A stretch of 64,000 nt of DNA from Cherax quadricarinatus (taxonomy: Eukaryota; Arthropoda; Malacostraca; Decapoda; Parastacidae), in contig NW_027195260.1 in assembly GCF_038502225.1 (NCBI RefSeq), positions 62,001 through 126,000 on the forward strand, given 5' to 3'. Position numbers and translations under genes: made by a program. Below the pieces are notes generated by a model, which worked only from the letters and a program-made list of their open reading frames with translations, was not told the DNA's origin and did no database searches. Of this stretch, positions 1 through 11,072 are shown in pieces (the first letter of the stretch is position 1; each line of letters begins with the position of its first letter).

Positions 1-1060
1 ATTTCAGCATTATTGAGCCACTTCCAGACAAAACCAGTCTGACAGAAAACGACAGGTTATATAAGATTAGAATGTAAGTCAGTACCTGAAAGAGAAATTA
101 ATATGTATTTTTATCCTTCAGGTTTGTTATTGATTCTGTTCAAAGAAGACCATTCACAGTATATACCAAGCAAGAGAAAATTGATATAAAAAAAGTTATT
201 TGTGCTTTTTGACTGCCACAGTGGTCTTGTATTGGATATTATTGTACACTTGAACTCATATATTGTAAAAATACTCAGGAAGTTATTGGGCATCTTCTGG
301 TGATGTGGTTAGAACAATGATTGAACCATATCTTGGTGGTGCTGCTATATTATATATCATATCCAGGAAGAATGCTTCCTCACTCAGTGATTTTTTGGCG
401 AAAGGGAACATGACAGAGGTGCACAGTGCAGCAAACCGTAGTTATTAAGTGCCCAGGTTTGACACTGGCACTTGTAGAGGAGGTGCAGGCGCTTGCTGCC
501 AATGATGTCATGACATACAGGCATGACAAATGAGGTCACACTTTGTCATCAGTTCACCAACGAAATGGCAGACACTGGCAGGCAGCATAGAGAGACCAAT
601 GAACCCATTCTAAACTGGCAGCTGTGGCTGATTACACCTTCAATATGCGTCAGTGGATGGGCAAATGTGTGACATACAGATTGGGTTTGCTGATTGTGTT
701 TGCAAAGAGTTATAAGTTGCAACACAAACTCTTTTTCCATCTTTCTGAGCATTTGCTCAATGTTATACAGGTATAAGATGAAGACCAGAAATTAAAACTA
801 ACTATATGGTAAATTTTGTTTGTCTGTCATCAGACAATAAATGGCATTGCTGGAACAGCACCTGCAGTAGAAAACCGGCCACTTGGGCCTTATCAACAAC
901 TACCTTCTCGTTCAGTTACTGCTTTCTGCAAGAAAGGTTTCAGAAGAGGTGTTACATCTGTGCACATACAAAGTGCCCACACAACAAACACAGAGACACT
1001 TGAGTTTAGATGTGGTGAGGAGCGTAAAACACCACTGTGCATGACACCATGTTTTCAGTT
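1..1060 (+). pseudogene. piggyBac transposase remnant (middle and C-terminal part)
   Basis: Joining several frames gives the piggyBac (DDE_Tnp_1_7) pattern: NDRLYKIR near 45-70, then VIDSVQRR, DCHSGLVLD near 210-235, GDVVRTMIEPYLGG near 300-340, a block matching 23041-23300 of P3, and a Cys-rich C-terminus with CYICAHTK near 945-970. The family makes a DDE transposase that cuts and pastes at TTAA. Many stops and frameshifts make this copy dead. A possible 48-nt intron lies at 74-121. The N-terminus is outside the window. Confidence 0.75.
74..121 (+). other. candidate 48-nt intron in the piggyBac remnant
   Basis: GTAAGT at 74-79 and a pyrimidine-rich tract ending TTCAG at 117-121 fit splice donor and acceptor consensus. 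Removing 74-121 joins KIR to FVIDSVQRR, the expected continuation of a piggyBac transposase; read through, the segment adds three stops. 48 nt is near the lower size limit for arthropod introns. It could instead be a small insertion that happens to look like an intron. Confidence 0.45.
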
Positions 1061-1556
1061 GACTCTCCCATAGGCTGCAAAGAACTTCTAGAAACCTGTT
1101 CAGTCTGCATATGTGTACATTTAAATATAGAAAAATAGCAATAAAACAACATTTTTATATCGTTTCGCTTTGTGTGTAAAACAAAAGCTTAACTAAATGT
1201 AGTGGCAATGCAAGTTTCTGTGCAGTTATTAGTAGTAAATAAAGAGAAAAATTGCTGTAATAGTGTTTATATTGGTCTCATTGTTAAAAGTTATTTAAAA
1301 ATAAAAAATAATAAAAGTACAAAAAGAAAATAAGAAATACCTTCAGACCGCTGGGTTACAAAGTGTGATGCCAGCATGCCACTATTTTTCAAGTCAACTT
1401 TTGATGCTTCTCCATATCTCTTTAAGTATTGATATAAAATTTTTTAGTTTAGATGAGAAAAAAAATTTTTTCTACAGAAAAATATTTTTTTTTTTTTTTT
1501 TGAGAATTTCGACCCTGAGAACGAAGCTGGGGAGAGGGCCGCTGACCCGGAAGGAT

Positions 1557-2180
1557 TAGGAAAAGAAATAATAGAAAAACAGCAGCACTTGAAATATAAA
1601 ATTTTTATTGTAAGAGTTAAAAATTTAAAACAAAACATGAGTTTTATCCTATTTGAAACAAAAATGAAAATGAAAAAAAAAAATGATAATTGAATTCATT
1701 ATGATGAATATTATCCCGCTTTTCAAGCCATTTTACAACATGCAATAAAATTTTGTGCCCCATTATAAGGAAATTTTAAAGGGACCAAACGGAGTCCTGA
1801 CAGATTTTTTTTAACATGGGCCAGTGACCCCAAGCGGGTTTAAAATGGCTTTAAAAAATAAGAAGGAGGTAACCCAGAAAAGACTTTTTAGCTTTTGGGA
1901 AGGGGAAATTCTTCCAAACTAGAGACCCTTTATCCTTCCCCCCTCCCTCCATCACTATCCCGCCCAATAAAAGGGAAATGATTTACCATTGTTTATTTGC
2001 ATGCATTGTTTTTTGTAGGGAAATATTTCATGTAAAAAAAATTTTTTTGTTTAATACTTTGGGTGTCTGGAACGGGTTAATTTGATTTATTTTTTCTTAT
2101 CGGGAAAAAAAAATTTTTAAGGCAAATTAAAGGGAGTTCTGAATGGGTTAGGGATTTCCCAGGGGCAATTACCTTGAATT
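1557..2180 (+). pseudogene. Tigger transposase C-terminal end and 3' flank, indel-rich
   Basis: 1800-1930 matches, with many small indels, the C-terminal tail of the Tigger proteins at 6240-6351 and 31830-31940 (GPSGIK, EVTPEK, GDSPSK region). The following 3' UTR resembles 6400-6540, including the stretch around TGGGTGTCTGGAACGG. Inflated A, T and G runs break the frame everywhere. No terminal repeat was found. 1560-1790 holds nothing else I recognise. Confidence 0.5.
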
Positions 2181-2430
2181 CATGCACAATTTTACAGCCC
2201 AATTTTCAGAACTTGAGCTCGCCCTGCCTTACCACACTGTGTATGCCTAGCTTTAAATCTCTCAAACCAGCCTTTGATGGCCTTAAATTACTAACATCAG
2301 CACTCTCGGCCCTTTTTTTTTTTTGATCGGTTTCAACCGCTCTTCACAAAATTGACTGCATGACGCTATCTCCGCAATTGTTTTTTGATCCAACTAACAA
2401 CAAATTTCAAATTTTTCGAGCATTTGTGAT
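2181..2430 (-). pseudogene. Tigger transposase HTH-region fragment
   Basis: The reverse strand around 2215-2310 resembles the DVSEFKASKGWFERFKN part of Tigger transposase (30535-30600), and 2340-2420 the preceding segment. Heavily damaged, in opposite orientation to the piece on its left; it is a scrap between P0 and Gypsy-A. Confidence 0.45.
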
Positions 2431-2589
2431 CTTTTTTTGGTATATTCCCCTTTCAACAAAGCCCCCATTTTCTTTTTTTTCCCCCGTGGAAGTGATCGTT
2501 AATGGGGTTCCAAATCCCCCTTTTACATGCCACCCCTTTATGCTCCATTGTATACAAAATAAAAAAGGCCCTGACAAAATAAGTTCTGT

Positions 2590-3436
2590 AAAAATTTTTG
2601 TTCCCATCAGGGATACCCACGGGAACCGAAGCAGTTCCCCAGAAGGGTAAGTCACCTGAAAATAGAGATTGATTAATTTCTTTTTCAGTTTGGATTTAAG
2701 AAAACCCAATGAGGGCGAATTTTACTCAAAATTTTCTGGGCCCTGTCTCAGTTTGGGAGTCAAGACTTTTTTTGGGAGGGCCATCACCCCCAAACACAAG
2801 GTGTGGTAGAAAGGTTCCATCAAAGTGAAGATTATGATGCATTCTTATTGTCCGCAGTTTTCCAATGATTTGGATGAGAGAATTCCACTACTCTTGTTCG
2901 CCCTAAGAGAAAGCGAAGAAGACAACTTGAAGTTTTCACCATTTGAGTTAATATATGGGCATCAAATCAGAGAACCGGTACAGATTCTCAAAGAAGCTTG
3001 GACCGGGGAAGAAATGCCGACTTTTAGGAGCTCTCCTACTTTAATGAAAGAACGCTTGAGTCTAGTTACAGAATTGGCCACTGAAAACTTATGACAAGCA
3101 CAAATTAAGATGAAAGAGGAATGTGATCACCGAACTAATCTTCGTCCATTTGAACCAAAGGATTAAGTTTTGGTTCAATGATTTCATCAGGGACACGCTC
3201 AACAATCCAAATTTGAAGATCCTTTAGAAATTGTGAACTGCATAAGTGACATGAACTACTTGGAAAGGACGCCGAAGAAGAGGAACTCACAACGGACGTA
3301 TGACATTAACCAACTTAGACCCTGTTCAGGAATGGTTTCTCCAATCTCGACCATAATGTCTCCGAATCAAGAGCGGGCTGCAGCAAGTTCGGATGAAATG
3401 ATAGGAATCCCGGTTCTTCTGAACAATTTGACAGCC
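2590..3436 (+). pseudogene. Gypsy-A integrase
   Basis: In broken frames: a PEAVPL-like core near 2625-2640, NFFFSFGF near 2675-2700, a DEGANFT-like segment near 2705-2730 and GVVERFHQ near 2800-2825, i.e. the second Asp and the Glu of the DDE core. Then an open stretch at 2825-3094 (IPLLLFALRESEE, FSPFELIYGHQIREP) and a C-terminal domain at 3100-3340 (PKKRNSQRTYDINQLRP). A linker of about 45 residues leads through EQFDSL, at the P1 insertion point, into the RT at 10471. Integrase joins cDNA to chromosomal DNA. Several frameshifts; 2590-2820 is indel-rich. Confidence 0.75.
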
Positions 3437-3440
3437 TTAA

Positions 3441-3660
3441 CCCTTTCAGGGTTTCCGACGTACATGTACTAGTACGGCTTACGCACCTGGGTTATTTATG
3501 TACTAGTATGCCTAAATTCTAGCACCTTCAAATTTAGTGAGAGAAAGCTGGTAGGCCTACATTTGAAAGAATGGGTCTATGTGGTCAGTGTGCACAGTAT
3601 AAAAAAAATCTTGCAGCACACAGTGCATAATGAGGGAAAAGGAAAAACTCTGACCATGTT
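3441..3660 (+). repeat. P1 left long terminal inverted repeat
   Basis: Inverted partner of 10250-10466. 3661-4135 is P1 interior, related to 17640-17940 and 34700-35300, including a segment near 4055-4115 that recurs at 20350-20450. Confidence 0.8.
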
Positions 3661-4135
3661 TTTGGTTTAAAACTGCGACTTAGCAGTGTATTTTCATATG
3701 GTATTTATGGTTGTATTCTAGTTTTCCTGGTCTCATTTTATAGGATAGAAAACATATTAAGGAAATGGAGAGGATTTTGATTGGGTTCATAATGAAAAGT
3801 ACCTTGAGACTGAGCTCAAAGTAGCAGAAATGTTCGATTTTTACCAAAGTTCAAAAGTAAACAAATCACGCCAAGCGTCCAATACATGTCAACTGGTGAG
3901 TCTAATATTCTTTCACAAGTGCGCTGATATTATTTATACCATTTCTACACTTATGCAATAGTCTGCCTAACAGTAAATCTTCTATTTTTTGTGAAAATAA
4001 AAATTCAAAGTGGAAAGCAAAAGAAATGTAAGAGGGGCCTGGGGACATGACTAATGAACAGAGAGAATGTTATTTCAGTGCCAGGAATGTGTGTCTTGCT
4101 TATTCTGGACCTTATTTGGATATTGGCATCTATCA

Positions 4136-4447
4136 TGTGGGAGTTCAACACGTGGATTAGGTAAGAAATACTCACGTAGGCTGGTAGTACGTATAATTAC
4201 AGATAATGTGTGTAACGCCCTTGCAGCCGTACCTATCTCCTTGCTCCCACTCGTAACACTGACTGACTGGCCGCCCACGTACCCATATGTGAGAGGGTCT
4301 TTGAATAATGTCAGGTCAGCTCAATATGAATAGACAGTGACTCAGGCAGAGACGGTTGGTCGTGAGTCAACTGGCACAGTGGTTACTGGTAACTGGTTAC
4401 TACTACTGAGAGCTCAGCGACGCTAACGTATGTCGTCCCGACATACA
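4136..4447 (-). repeat. Gypsy-B 3' LTR (borders approximate)
   Basis: On the minus strand it would start TGTATGTCGGGACG and end CTCCCACA, i.e. TG...CA. Left of 4136 the sequence is P1 again (compare 4100-4135 with 20430-20460). No clear polypurine tract precedes it and the second LTR is missing, so the borders rest on the TG...CA rule and the P1 comparison only. Confidence 0.5.
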
Positions 4448-4846
4448 ACTAATACAAACTAGAGATGGCAGGTATACGGCTTGGGCTGATTCTATACAAT
4501 GTCAAAGTACACAACAATTAAACATTATAACATACATAAGTAGAACATTGGAATGGAAGCTTACGTAACTGAAACTGTAATGCAATACAAGGTATACTAT
4601 AGTACAACTTAAAACTCAACAAATGAACAACGAACTCATACAAGTGATAAAAAAAAAATTTTGATCGATCGATCTGTATTCATGTGATCTACGGATTCTG
4701 AGGAAGGAATATATACAAAGAAAGAGTGTTTAACAGAAAGGCAGATTCGGTGCACTCAAATCTAGACTGTTAACTCTCAGAATGCGGAGAGAACATGAAC
4801 ACAAAAAAAAAATTCTTGAATACTGATAAGTTGATACTGTAATTAT
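4448..4846 (-). other. Gypsy-B 3' untranslated region
   Basis: AT-rich, without a long frame, between the pol stop (4847) and the LTR. Contains A-runs at 4649-4658 and 4801-4811. No env-like ORF and no purine tract seen. Confidence 0.5.
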
Positions 4847-5652
4847 TCATCTATACAGGTTATTTACATTTAACCCCAACTCTGCTAGGGTGAGATTGAC
4901 ATATGCAGAATGGGTGTCATCTCTGGGAGGATCAAACTCTGTAGCATTGGCTAACTCATGCTGCATTTGAGGCAAATCTGAATTGGAAGTTACAAATGAT
5001 ACTTGAGGATTTCTCAAGACCTGTCGTGTATGTAGGGAATAACGACATTCAGGTTGATCGTCTGACTGAGTATCAGAGGAAGAGAGTACAGGATCAGGAG
5101 GATTGTCAGAGTCTGTCACATTAGTCTGGGTTGGAACATCATTATCATCACATACTAACTTCATATGATCTAAATGCGATTCTTTATACTGACCAGTACT
5201 AATCTCTCTAACCTTATACTTATTACCAGTGATATGTTCAACTACTCGATAAGGACCAACAAACTTTTGATCAAGCTTTGGCATTGCAGACGTTTTGTTA
5301 AAGTTAATCAGCATAACTCTCGAACCTACTTTGATTTTGGATGGCTTTGCTCGAGTGTTTGCGACTCTTGTAAATTCTGCTGTTGATTTATGAAGTGTTT
5401 CACGGATTCTTCTAAAAACACTTGGAGCTAAGCTGGTACGAGTTGCTATGAAATCATCAGGGTTGTAATTTGGTTTCGGATTAGAATATAACAACTCATA
5501 AGGCAAACGTTTATCTACACCGTACAATGCATAATGTGGAGTGTCACCTATAGAAACATTGTAAGCAGAATTTATAGCACACTGCACATCAGGTATAACT
5601 TCATCCCAAGTTTCACTGTTGGGATTGATAGTGGCTCTCAAGACATCAAGTA

Positions 5653-6628
5653 CAGTGGACCCCCGCATAACGATGGCATCGCATAGCGATTTTTCCGCAT
5701 AACGATTACTTTTATCGCAAAATTTTTGCCCCGCATACCGATTAAAAACCCGCATACCGATTTTCGTCCGAGACGCGTCCAATGTGCCCTCACATGTGCC
5801 GGCCGTCCCATTGTTTACCAGCCAGCCTCCGCGGTAACATCCAAGCATACACTCGGAATATTTCGTATTATTACAGTGTTTTCGGTGGTGTTTCTGGAAA
5901 ATAAGTGACCATGGGCCCCAAGAAAGCTTCTAGTGCCAACCCTGTGGTAAAAAGGGTGAGAATTAGTATGGAAATTAAGAAAGATTTTGAAGGGTTTGGG
6001 GCTAACCCTGAGAAGCCTATGCCAGTTGTGGAATCCATTGTGCCTACTTCAAAGATTAAGGAAATGTGTGCAGAGTGGTTTGAACTGCAAACCTTTATAG
6101 ATGAAAATCACCCTGACACAGCTGTTGCAAGCCGTGCTTGTGACTATTTCAATGACAATGTTATGGCCCATTTTAGGAAAGTCTTGAAGAAACGGGAGGT
6201 ACAGAGCTCTATGGACAGATTTGTTGTGCGACAGAGGTCCAGTGACTCTGAAGCTGGTCCTAGTGGCATTAAAAGAAGAAGGGAAGTAACCCCAGAAAAG
6301 GACTTGCTACCTCAAGTCCTAATGGAAGGGGATTCCCCTTCTAAACAGTAAGAAGATAATGCTCTCCCCTCCTCCCATCCCATCAATCATCACCAGATCT
6401 TCAATAAAAGTAAGTGTCATGTAATTGTGCATGCCTTTTTCAGTTTGTGTGTATTAAAATTAACATTTCATGTGGTAAAAAAAATTTTTTTTCATACTTT
6501 TGGGCGTCTTGCACGGATTAATTTTATTTCCATTATTTCTTATGGGGAAAATTAATTCGCATAACGATTATTTCGCATAACGATGAGCCCTCTTGCACGG
6601 ATTAAAATCGTTAACCGGGGGTCCACTG
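5653..6628 (+). mobile_element. pogo/Tigger internal-deletion element T1
   Basis: Starts CAGTGGACCCCCGCAT after TA (5651-5652) and ends GGGGGTCCACTG before TA (6629-6630), giving the TA duplication typical of Tc1/mariner/pogo elements. Inner subterminal repeats GCATAACGAT occur at both sides. The 976-bp body keeps the two ends of the transposase gene but lacks the catalytic middle, so it needs a transposase from elsewhere. Inserted in the Gypsy-B integrase. Confidence 0.95.
5911..6351 (+). CDS. short Tigger-derived protein lacking the DDE domain
   Basis: An open frame of 146 codons from the ATG in ACCATGGGCCCC, a good start context shared by all Tigger copies here (MGPKKASSANP). Residues 1-23 are the basic N-terminus of the transposase; the frame then jumps to the C-terminal region (NPEKPMPV, TSKIKEMC, MDRFVVRQR, GPSGIKRRREVTPEK). 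The CENP-B-type HTH and the whole DDE core are missing. It is intact, but could be just the product of an in-frame deletion. A second ATG lies six bases upstream (5905). Confidence 0.6.
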   Translation: MGPKKASSANPVVKRVRISMEIKKDFEGFGANPEKPMPVVESIVPTSKIKEMCAEWFELQTFIDENHPDTAVASRACDYFNDNVMAHFRKVLKKREVQSSMDRFVVRQRSSDSEAGPSGIKRRREVTPEKDLLPQVLMEGDSPSKQ

Positions 6629-9600
6629 TACTTTCTTATTGGTTCGTTCCGCTAACCCATTGCTGGCAGGATGATGAGGAACAATGGTGGATTTAGAGAT
6701 CTTGTACAAGGTGCACAAATTTTCAAGAATTTCATTACAGAATTCACCTCCATTATCTGTTACTAGGGACTTAGGAGTGGTATGCCTGCAGATAATGCGT
6801 TCTTTAAACGCTTTAGCTACTGTCTCGGCAGTCTTATCTGCAATAGGAACTAACTCACAATATCTGGTGAAATGGTCTACCATAACACACAGATGTTTGT
6901 TGCCTTGGAGGGAACATTGGAAATTAGTTAACAAATCTAGCGCAACTCTTTCCCACGGTTCGCTAGTAGTTGGATATACTTGGATTGGATTAGGACCATT
7001 AGCATTGCCTTTATGTTGCATGCAGACACTACATTTCTTAACATACTCAGAAATATCAGTTGCCATACGAGGCCAAAAGTATTTCAATCTGGCTTGTTTT
7101 ACTGAACGATCCATACCAGGGTGTGCAACACCTTGTACATCGTGAACTAGCTGTAAGGCTACATTCACTAGTGACTGTGGAATTACTAACTGGTATACTC
7201 TTCTGCTAGGAGTACCCAACTCGGCTGTTCGATACAGTAATTCTTGGTTCATGACAAAGTCACTGATGGGTGCTGGTGGCTTCACAGTCAGAATAAGATC
7301 TTCCTGGAGCAGGAATCGAATCACACCAGACCACATAGGATCTGTTCGTTGAGCATTCTTTACATCTTCAGTACTAAATGGAGGGTCTGCAGTTACTATA
7401 CTAACATGTCGCGATAAGGCATCTGCGACTACATTTGACTTGCCAGGTAAATGCTCAAAGGTGGGATTGAACTCTTGGATAGTCAAGGTCCATCTGGCTA
7501 ACCTTCCAGTAGGTTGTTTGTTCTGGAATAAGGGTATCAGTGGAGCATGGTCTGTCAAGACATGAACAGAGTACTGATAAATAATGTCTCGGAAGTGCTT
7601 TAAAGACCATACTATTGCTAAAGCTTCTTGCTCAGTTACTGTATAATTACGTTCAGCCTTTGTAAGGACTCGGCTAGCAAATGCAACTGCGTTGTACTTG
7701 CCATCGGTCTTCTGAGCTAGTACGGCACCTATGCCAATTGAACTAGCATCAGTTGTCAGATAGAAGGGCTTAGAAAAATCTGGAAATTTCAAAATTGGAG
7801 CAGAAGTTAGCTTTTCTTTTAGAGTTTGGAATGCTCTTTCTTGACGGAAGGTCCAAACAAAAGGAGCATCTTTCTTAAGCAACTCAGTTAGAGGAGCAGC
7901 TATGGAAGAAAAATTGGCAATGAAAGATCTATAAAAACCTGCTAAGCCCACAAAGGATCTTACGGCATCAGCAGTTTTGGGAGTTGGAAAATTTAGTACT
8001 GCAGTTACTTTACTTTGGTCAGTCGTAATCCCTCTAGGAGTGACTACGTGACCAAGAAACTTAATTTCTGATCTGAAAAATTGACATTTAGACAGTTTGA
8101 TCTTTAAATTGGCTTCTTCAAGCTTACCAAGTACTACATCAAGTCTTTTCAAGTGTGTATCCACGTCTTTAGACATGACGATTACGTCATCTAAGTACAC
8201 CATAAGTGCATTACCTATGAGACCTCTAAAGATATTAGTCATGAGCCTTGAGAACGTGATAGGGGAAGATCGTAATCCAAACGCCATACGGAGGAAGTGA
8301 TAATGACCTGTAGGAGTGGAGAATGCAGTTAGCTCTTGGCTGTCCTCGTGAAGAGGGACTTGCCAAAACCCTTGTAACAAATCCAGGGTTGAAAAGACTT
8401 TGTTATCTCCGATATTACGTAAAAGATCACCCAGTACAGGGAGTGGAAAGCGATCTGGAATGGTTTTCGCGTTTAACTTCCTAAAGTCAATTACTGGGCG
8501 CCAAGTACCATCCTTCTTAGGTACTAGTATCAAGGGTGCATTCCAAGGGGAATTGCTAGGTGCAATAACTCCATCATCAAGCATTTGATTGATCAATTCT
8601 TCTGCGACAGCAACTTGTGAATGAGGCATTCTGTACGCAGGTATGTAGATAGGTCTAGTACCAGGTTCAAGTGGAATACGATGGGACAATAAGTTCGTTA
8701 TACCCATCTTCTCACCTGGTAAAGCAATGGCTTTACGACGTTTGTTCAACAGAGTCAACAAACGCTTGACTTCATCTGGGAAGTCAGTGGGAGCTAAGTC
8801 TTTCTCCTCAACTGGTGGAACAGATTGATCCAGTGAAGTGGATGAGGTCTCCCCGGCAGAAATAGCACCGACCCACTGGTCAGGTGACAACTCATCCTCT
8901 ACCTGAACAGGATAAGGATAGTGAACAAGGTCAACAAGATTGGTATTTGCTCTGAGGCGAACACTGTGACCAGAAGTGTTGGCCAGGTAGAAATGGATCT
9001 TACTATCTCTTACAACATGTAAGGATGGTTCAACAAATAGACCTTTTACTTTGCAAGAATCACTGTCAACTAGGACGTTATCACCATCTGGAACACTAGG
9101 AACAACAACAGACACTCTAGTGAGAGCACTAGCCGCAACAGAGACGTCTTTCTGCAGACGGCATGTGACATCAACAAGAGATGGCATTACTAGTTGCAAG
9201 TAATTGTTTTCCGACAAGGCGTCCCCTGTGGAGAAACTACTACTCGAACTAGCAGGCATTGCAGGGATAGGTTGTGCACTCAAGGCAATCTGAGTGTCCT
9301 CGGACACTTGAGGCATCGGACTATCCTGCAAGTCTGAAGGTATAGGTGGAACACTGATGGGAGTGACAGAATTACCAGTGCCTGACCGCTTGGGTACGCT
9401 ACTGGAGAATGCATTAGCTTGTAAGGACTTAATCCGTACATCATACTCTGCAGCAGTATAACAGATTTCTGATCCAAGCTGGTAACCCCAGAATGGAACG
9501 ATCAAGTCGTCAATTTGGGCATGCCATCGATAAGGGTCGAGCACAATGCGTAAGTCTCGCATGGAAGCAAATCCCAGTAGAAGGTCACCAGGGAAAGTAA

Positions 9601-10047
9601 TCTGGTCGACAACAAGGAAGGAAGCAGTGAAGTCTCTACCTTGGATAGAGAAGGTTAGGGAAGTCTGACCTCGGACACGCAGGTGAGAACCAGATACTCC
9701 ACTAAGGGAGGACACATGAGTCGGTTCTACGAGAAGGACATGTCGTAACTGCTTATCCTTAAACAAACTAGACCTAATAATATTGACTTGCGCACCAGAG
9801 TCCATGAACAAATGAACGGGCGCATTATAAACAGATGCTTGCACTATAGGGCCTATGGTTGCATTGGAAGTTATGTGCAAACAAAAAGGTGGATTGTCAT
9901 CAGAAAAGACTTGTTCTACTTCATCCCCAAAATCATCTATGTCAGAGACATGTGAAGCAACATCATCAGCAGGGTTGTCATTCTCGAGACTGCTTAAGGC
10001 TTCAAAGGAATTGTGAACGGGGATGGTGTACTCATTATCACCTACTG

Positions 10048-10245
10048 TCACCATGGGACGGTTTGACTGGGGCGCTCGAATTCCCCCGAATTGGAAGAAC
10101 GAGCCTGGTTCTGGTTAGTTTGAGAATTGGAAGAATGAGCCTGATTCTGGTTATTTTGAGAACCACGATATCTGTTTCCTCTACGGGTTCTGCGGTTGGA
10201 ACGGCCACGGAAAGACCTAGAGTACTGAAGGTTATAGAGAGCATT
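10048..10245 (-). pseudogene. Gypsy-B gag C-terminal tail
   Basis: An Arg/Gly- then Asn/Gln-rich stretch (FRGRSNRRTRRGNR, repeated NQNQA), like the RNA-binding tail of gag. It ends in TGA inside ATGGTGA, so its stop overlaps the first ATG of pol, suggesting coupled translation or frameshifting. Upstream gag is lost at the junction with P1. Confidence 0.55.
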
Positions 10246-10249
10246 GCAC

Positions 10250-10466
10250 TCAGATGTGTCAGTCAGAGTTATTTTTTTCTCATTACTCACTGTGTGCTGC
10301 AGGATTTTTTTTATACTGCGCACACTGACCACACAGACCCATTCTTTCATATGTAGGCCTACCAGCTTTCTCTCAATAGATTTGAGGGTGCTAGAATTTA
10401 GGCATACTAGTATGTCAAAAACCCTGGGGCGTAAGCCGTACTAGTACGGCCGAAACACTGAAAGGG
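10250..10466 (-). repeat. P1 right long terminal inverted repeat
   Basis: Reverse complement matches 3441-3660 over about 215 bases. Its inner border is the breakpoint with truncated Gypsy-B. Confidence 0.8.
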
Positions 10467-11072
10467 TTAAGGCAAACCTCCAACTATTCAACGATGTCTC
10501 AAAACCTTGTACGTTGGGTGTGCACGATGTTACTCTCAGAGAACCTACCCCGATCAAGCAATCTCCATACAGAGTGAGCTCCACAAAACAAGGTGAGCTA
10601 GAGGCAGAGGTGAACTTCTTACTCTCACATGGGTTGATAAAACCTAGTATCAGTCTTTGGGCATCCCTGTGCATTCTAGTCCCCAAGCCAGATGGGACCA
10701 CCCGTATGTGCATGGATTTTAGAAAGGTAAATACCGTAACTACCTGATGGATTCCCAATTCCTAGAATTGATGATTTAATAGACAAGGTCTCCCAATCTT
10801 AATATATTAGTAAATTGGGCTCGTTAAGAGGGTATTATCAAGTCCCGTTGTTGCCTAAGGCTCAAGAGATATTGGCCTTTATGATACCCAGCAGCTTGTA
10901 TAACTATTTCATTAGGCCCTTTGGCTTCTGTAACGCTGCCACTACGTTCCAGCGTATTATGAACATGCTTATGAGAGGATTGGATGGAGTAGAAGCTTAG
11001 ACGACTTAATCGTATACAGCAACAGTTGGCCCCAACACCTTATACAGCTTCAAGCATTGTTTGATGCCCTAA
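10467..11072 (+). pseudogene. Gypsy-A reverse transcriptase, N-terminal half
   Basis: Frames give FNDVSKPCTLGVHDVTLREP, then YRVSSTKQGELEAEVNFLL, LVPKPDGTTRMCMDFRKVN (palm/fingers), GSLRGYYQVPL, FGFCNAATTFQRIMN and LDDLIVYS near 10998-11018, the catalytic Asp pair. Stops and frameshifts fall at about 10745, 10800 and 10998. The frame ends at LFDAL, where P2 is inserted, and resumes at 21887 with NRHNFMLNLSKCEFG. Confidence 0.85.

Larger units (their letters stand above)
1..1556 (+). mobile_element. piggyBac-like element P0, 3' half
   Basis: The left part lies outside the window. The body holds a decayed piggyBac transposase (1-1060), then an AT-rich 3' region ending near 1556 in a degraded form of the family terminus (compare the end of P3 at 24089), followed by TTAG. 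It is about 85-90% similar by eye to P3 over 541-1100 against 23041-23600. The last 100 bases contain long A and T runs and probably carry consensus errors. Confidence 0.75.
4847..10054 (-). pseudogene. Gypsy-B pol polyprotein, open apart from the T1 insertion
   Basis: The first part (10054-6629) has protease DSGA at residues 85-88; RT with PKKDGTWRPVIDFRKLN and catalytic YLDD near residue 620; RNase H with TTDASS (~768), EQEALA and LTDHAPL; integrase HHCC finger (~970-1000), core VTDNGGEF (~1098) and NGLAERTNKK. The second part (5652-4847) holds the rest of integrase with a GPY motif (FVGPYRVV) and a Ser/Asp-rich tail. T1 (976 bp plus a duplicated TA) interrupts the codons after NKKV; without it the frame runs about 1,409 codons with no other stop. 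It makes the replication and integration enzymes of an LTR element. Confidence 0.9.
4136..10250 (-). mobile_element. Ty3/Gypsy retrotransposon Gypsy-B, 5'-truncated, inside P1
   Basis: Read on the minus strand: the end of gag (10245-10048), pol (10054-4847, interrupted by T1), a 3' UTR and one 3' LTR (4447-4136). The 5' LTR and most of gag are absent; the left border abuts P1 sequence near 10250. Pol has the standard order protease, RT, RNase H, integrase, unlike Gypsy-A. The coding part is well preserved, so this is a younger layer than Gypsy-A. Confidence 0.85.
3441..10466. mobile_element. piggyBac-like non-autonomous element P1 with long inverted ends
   Basis: TTAA at 3437-3440 and 10467-10470 flanks ends starting CCCTTTCAGGGTTTCC (left) and, reverse-complemented, CCCTTTCAGTGTTTCGG (right). 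The outer ~220 bp of both sides are inverted repeats of each other, sharing the ACTAGTAC, AGAAAGCTGGTAGGCC and TGTGGTCAGTGTG blocks. Without Gypsy-B the element is about 0.9 kb, like relatives P2, P5 and P6. It encodes nothing; a piggyBac transposase such as that in P3 is the likely mobiliser. Target: the integrase-RT linker of Gypsy-A. Confidence 0.8.

Noticed and set aside
6684..7145. Open frame of 153 codons on the plus strand
   Set aside because: Antisense shadow of the Gypsy-B integrase.
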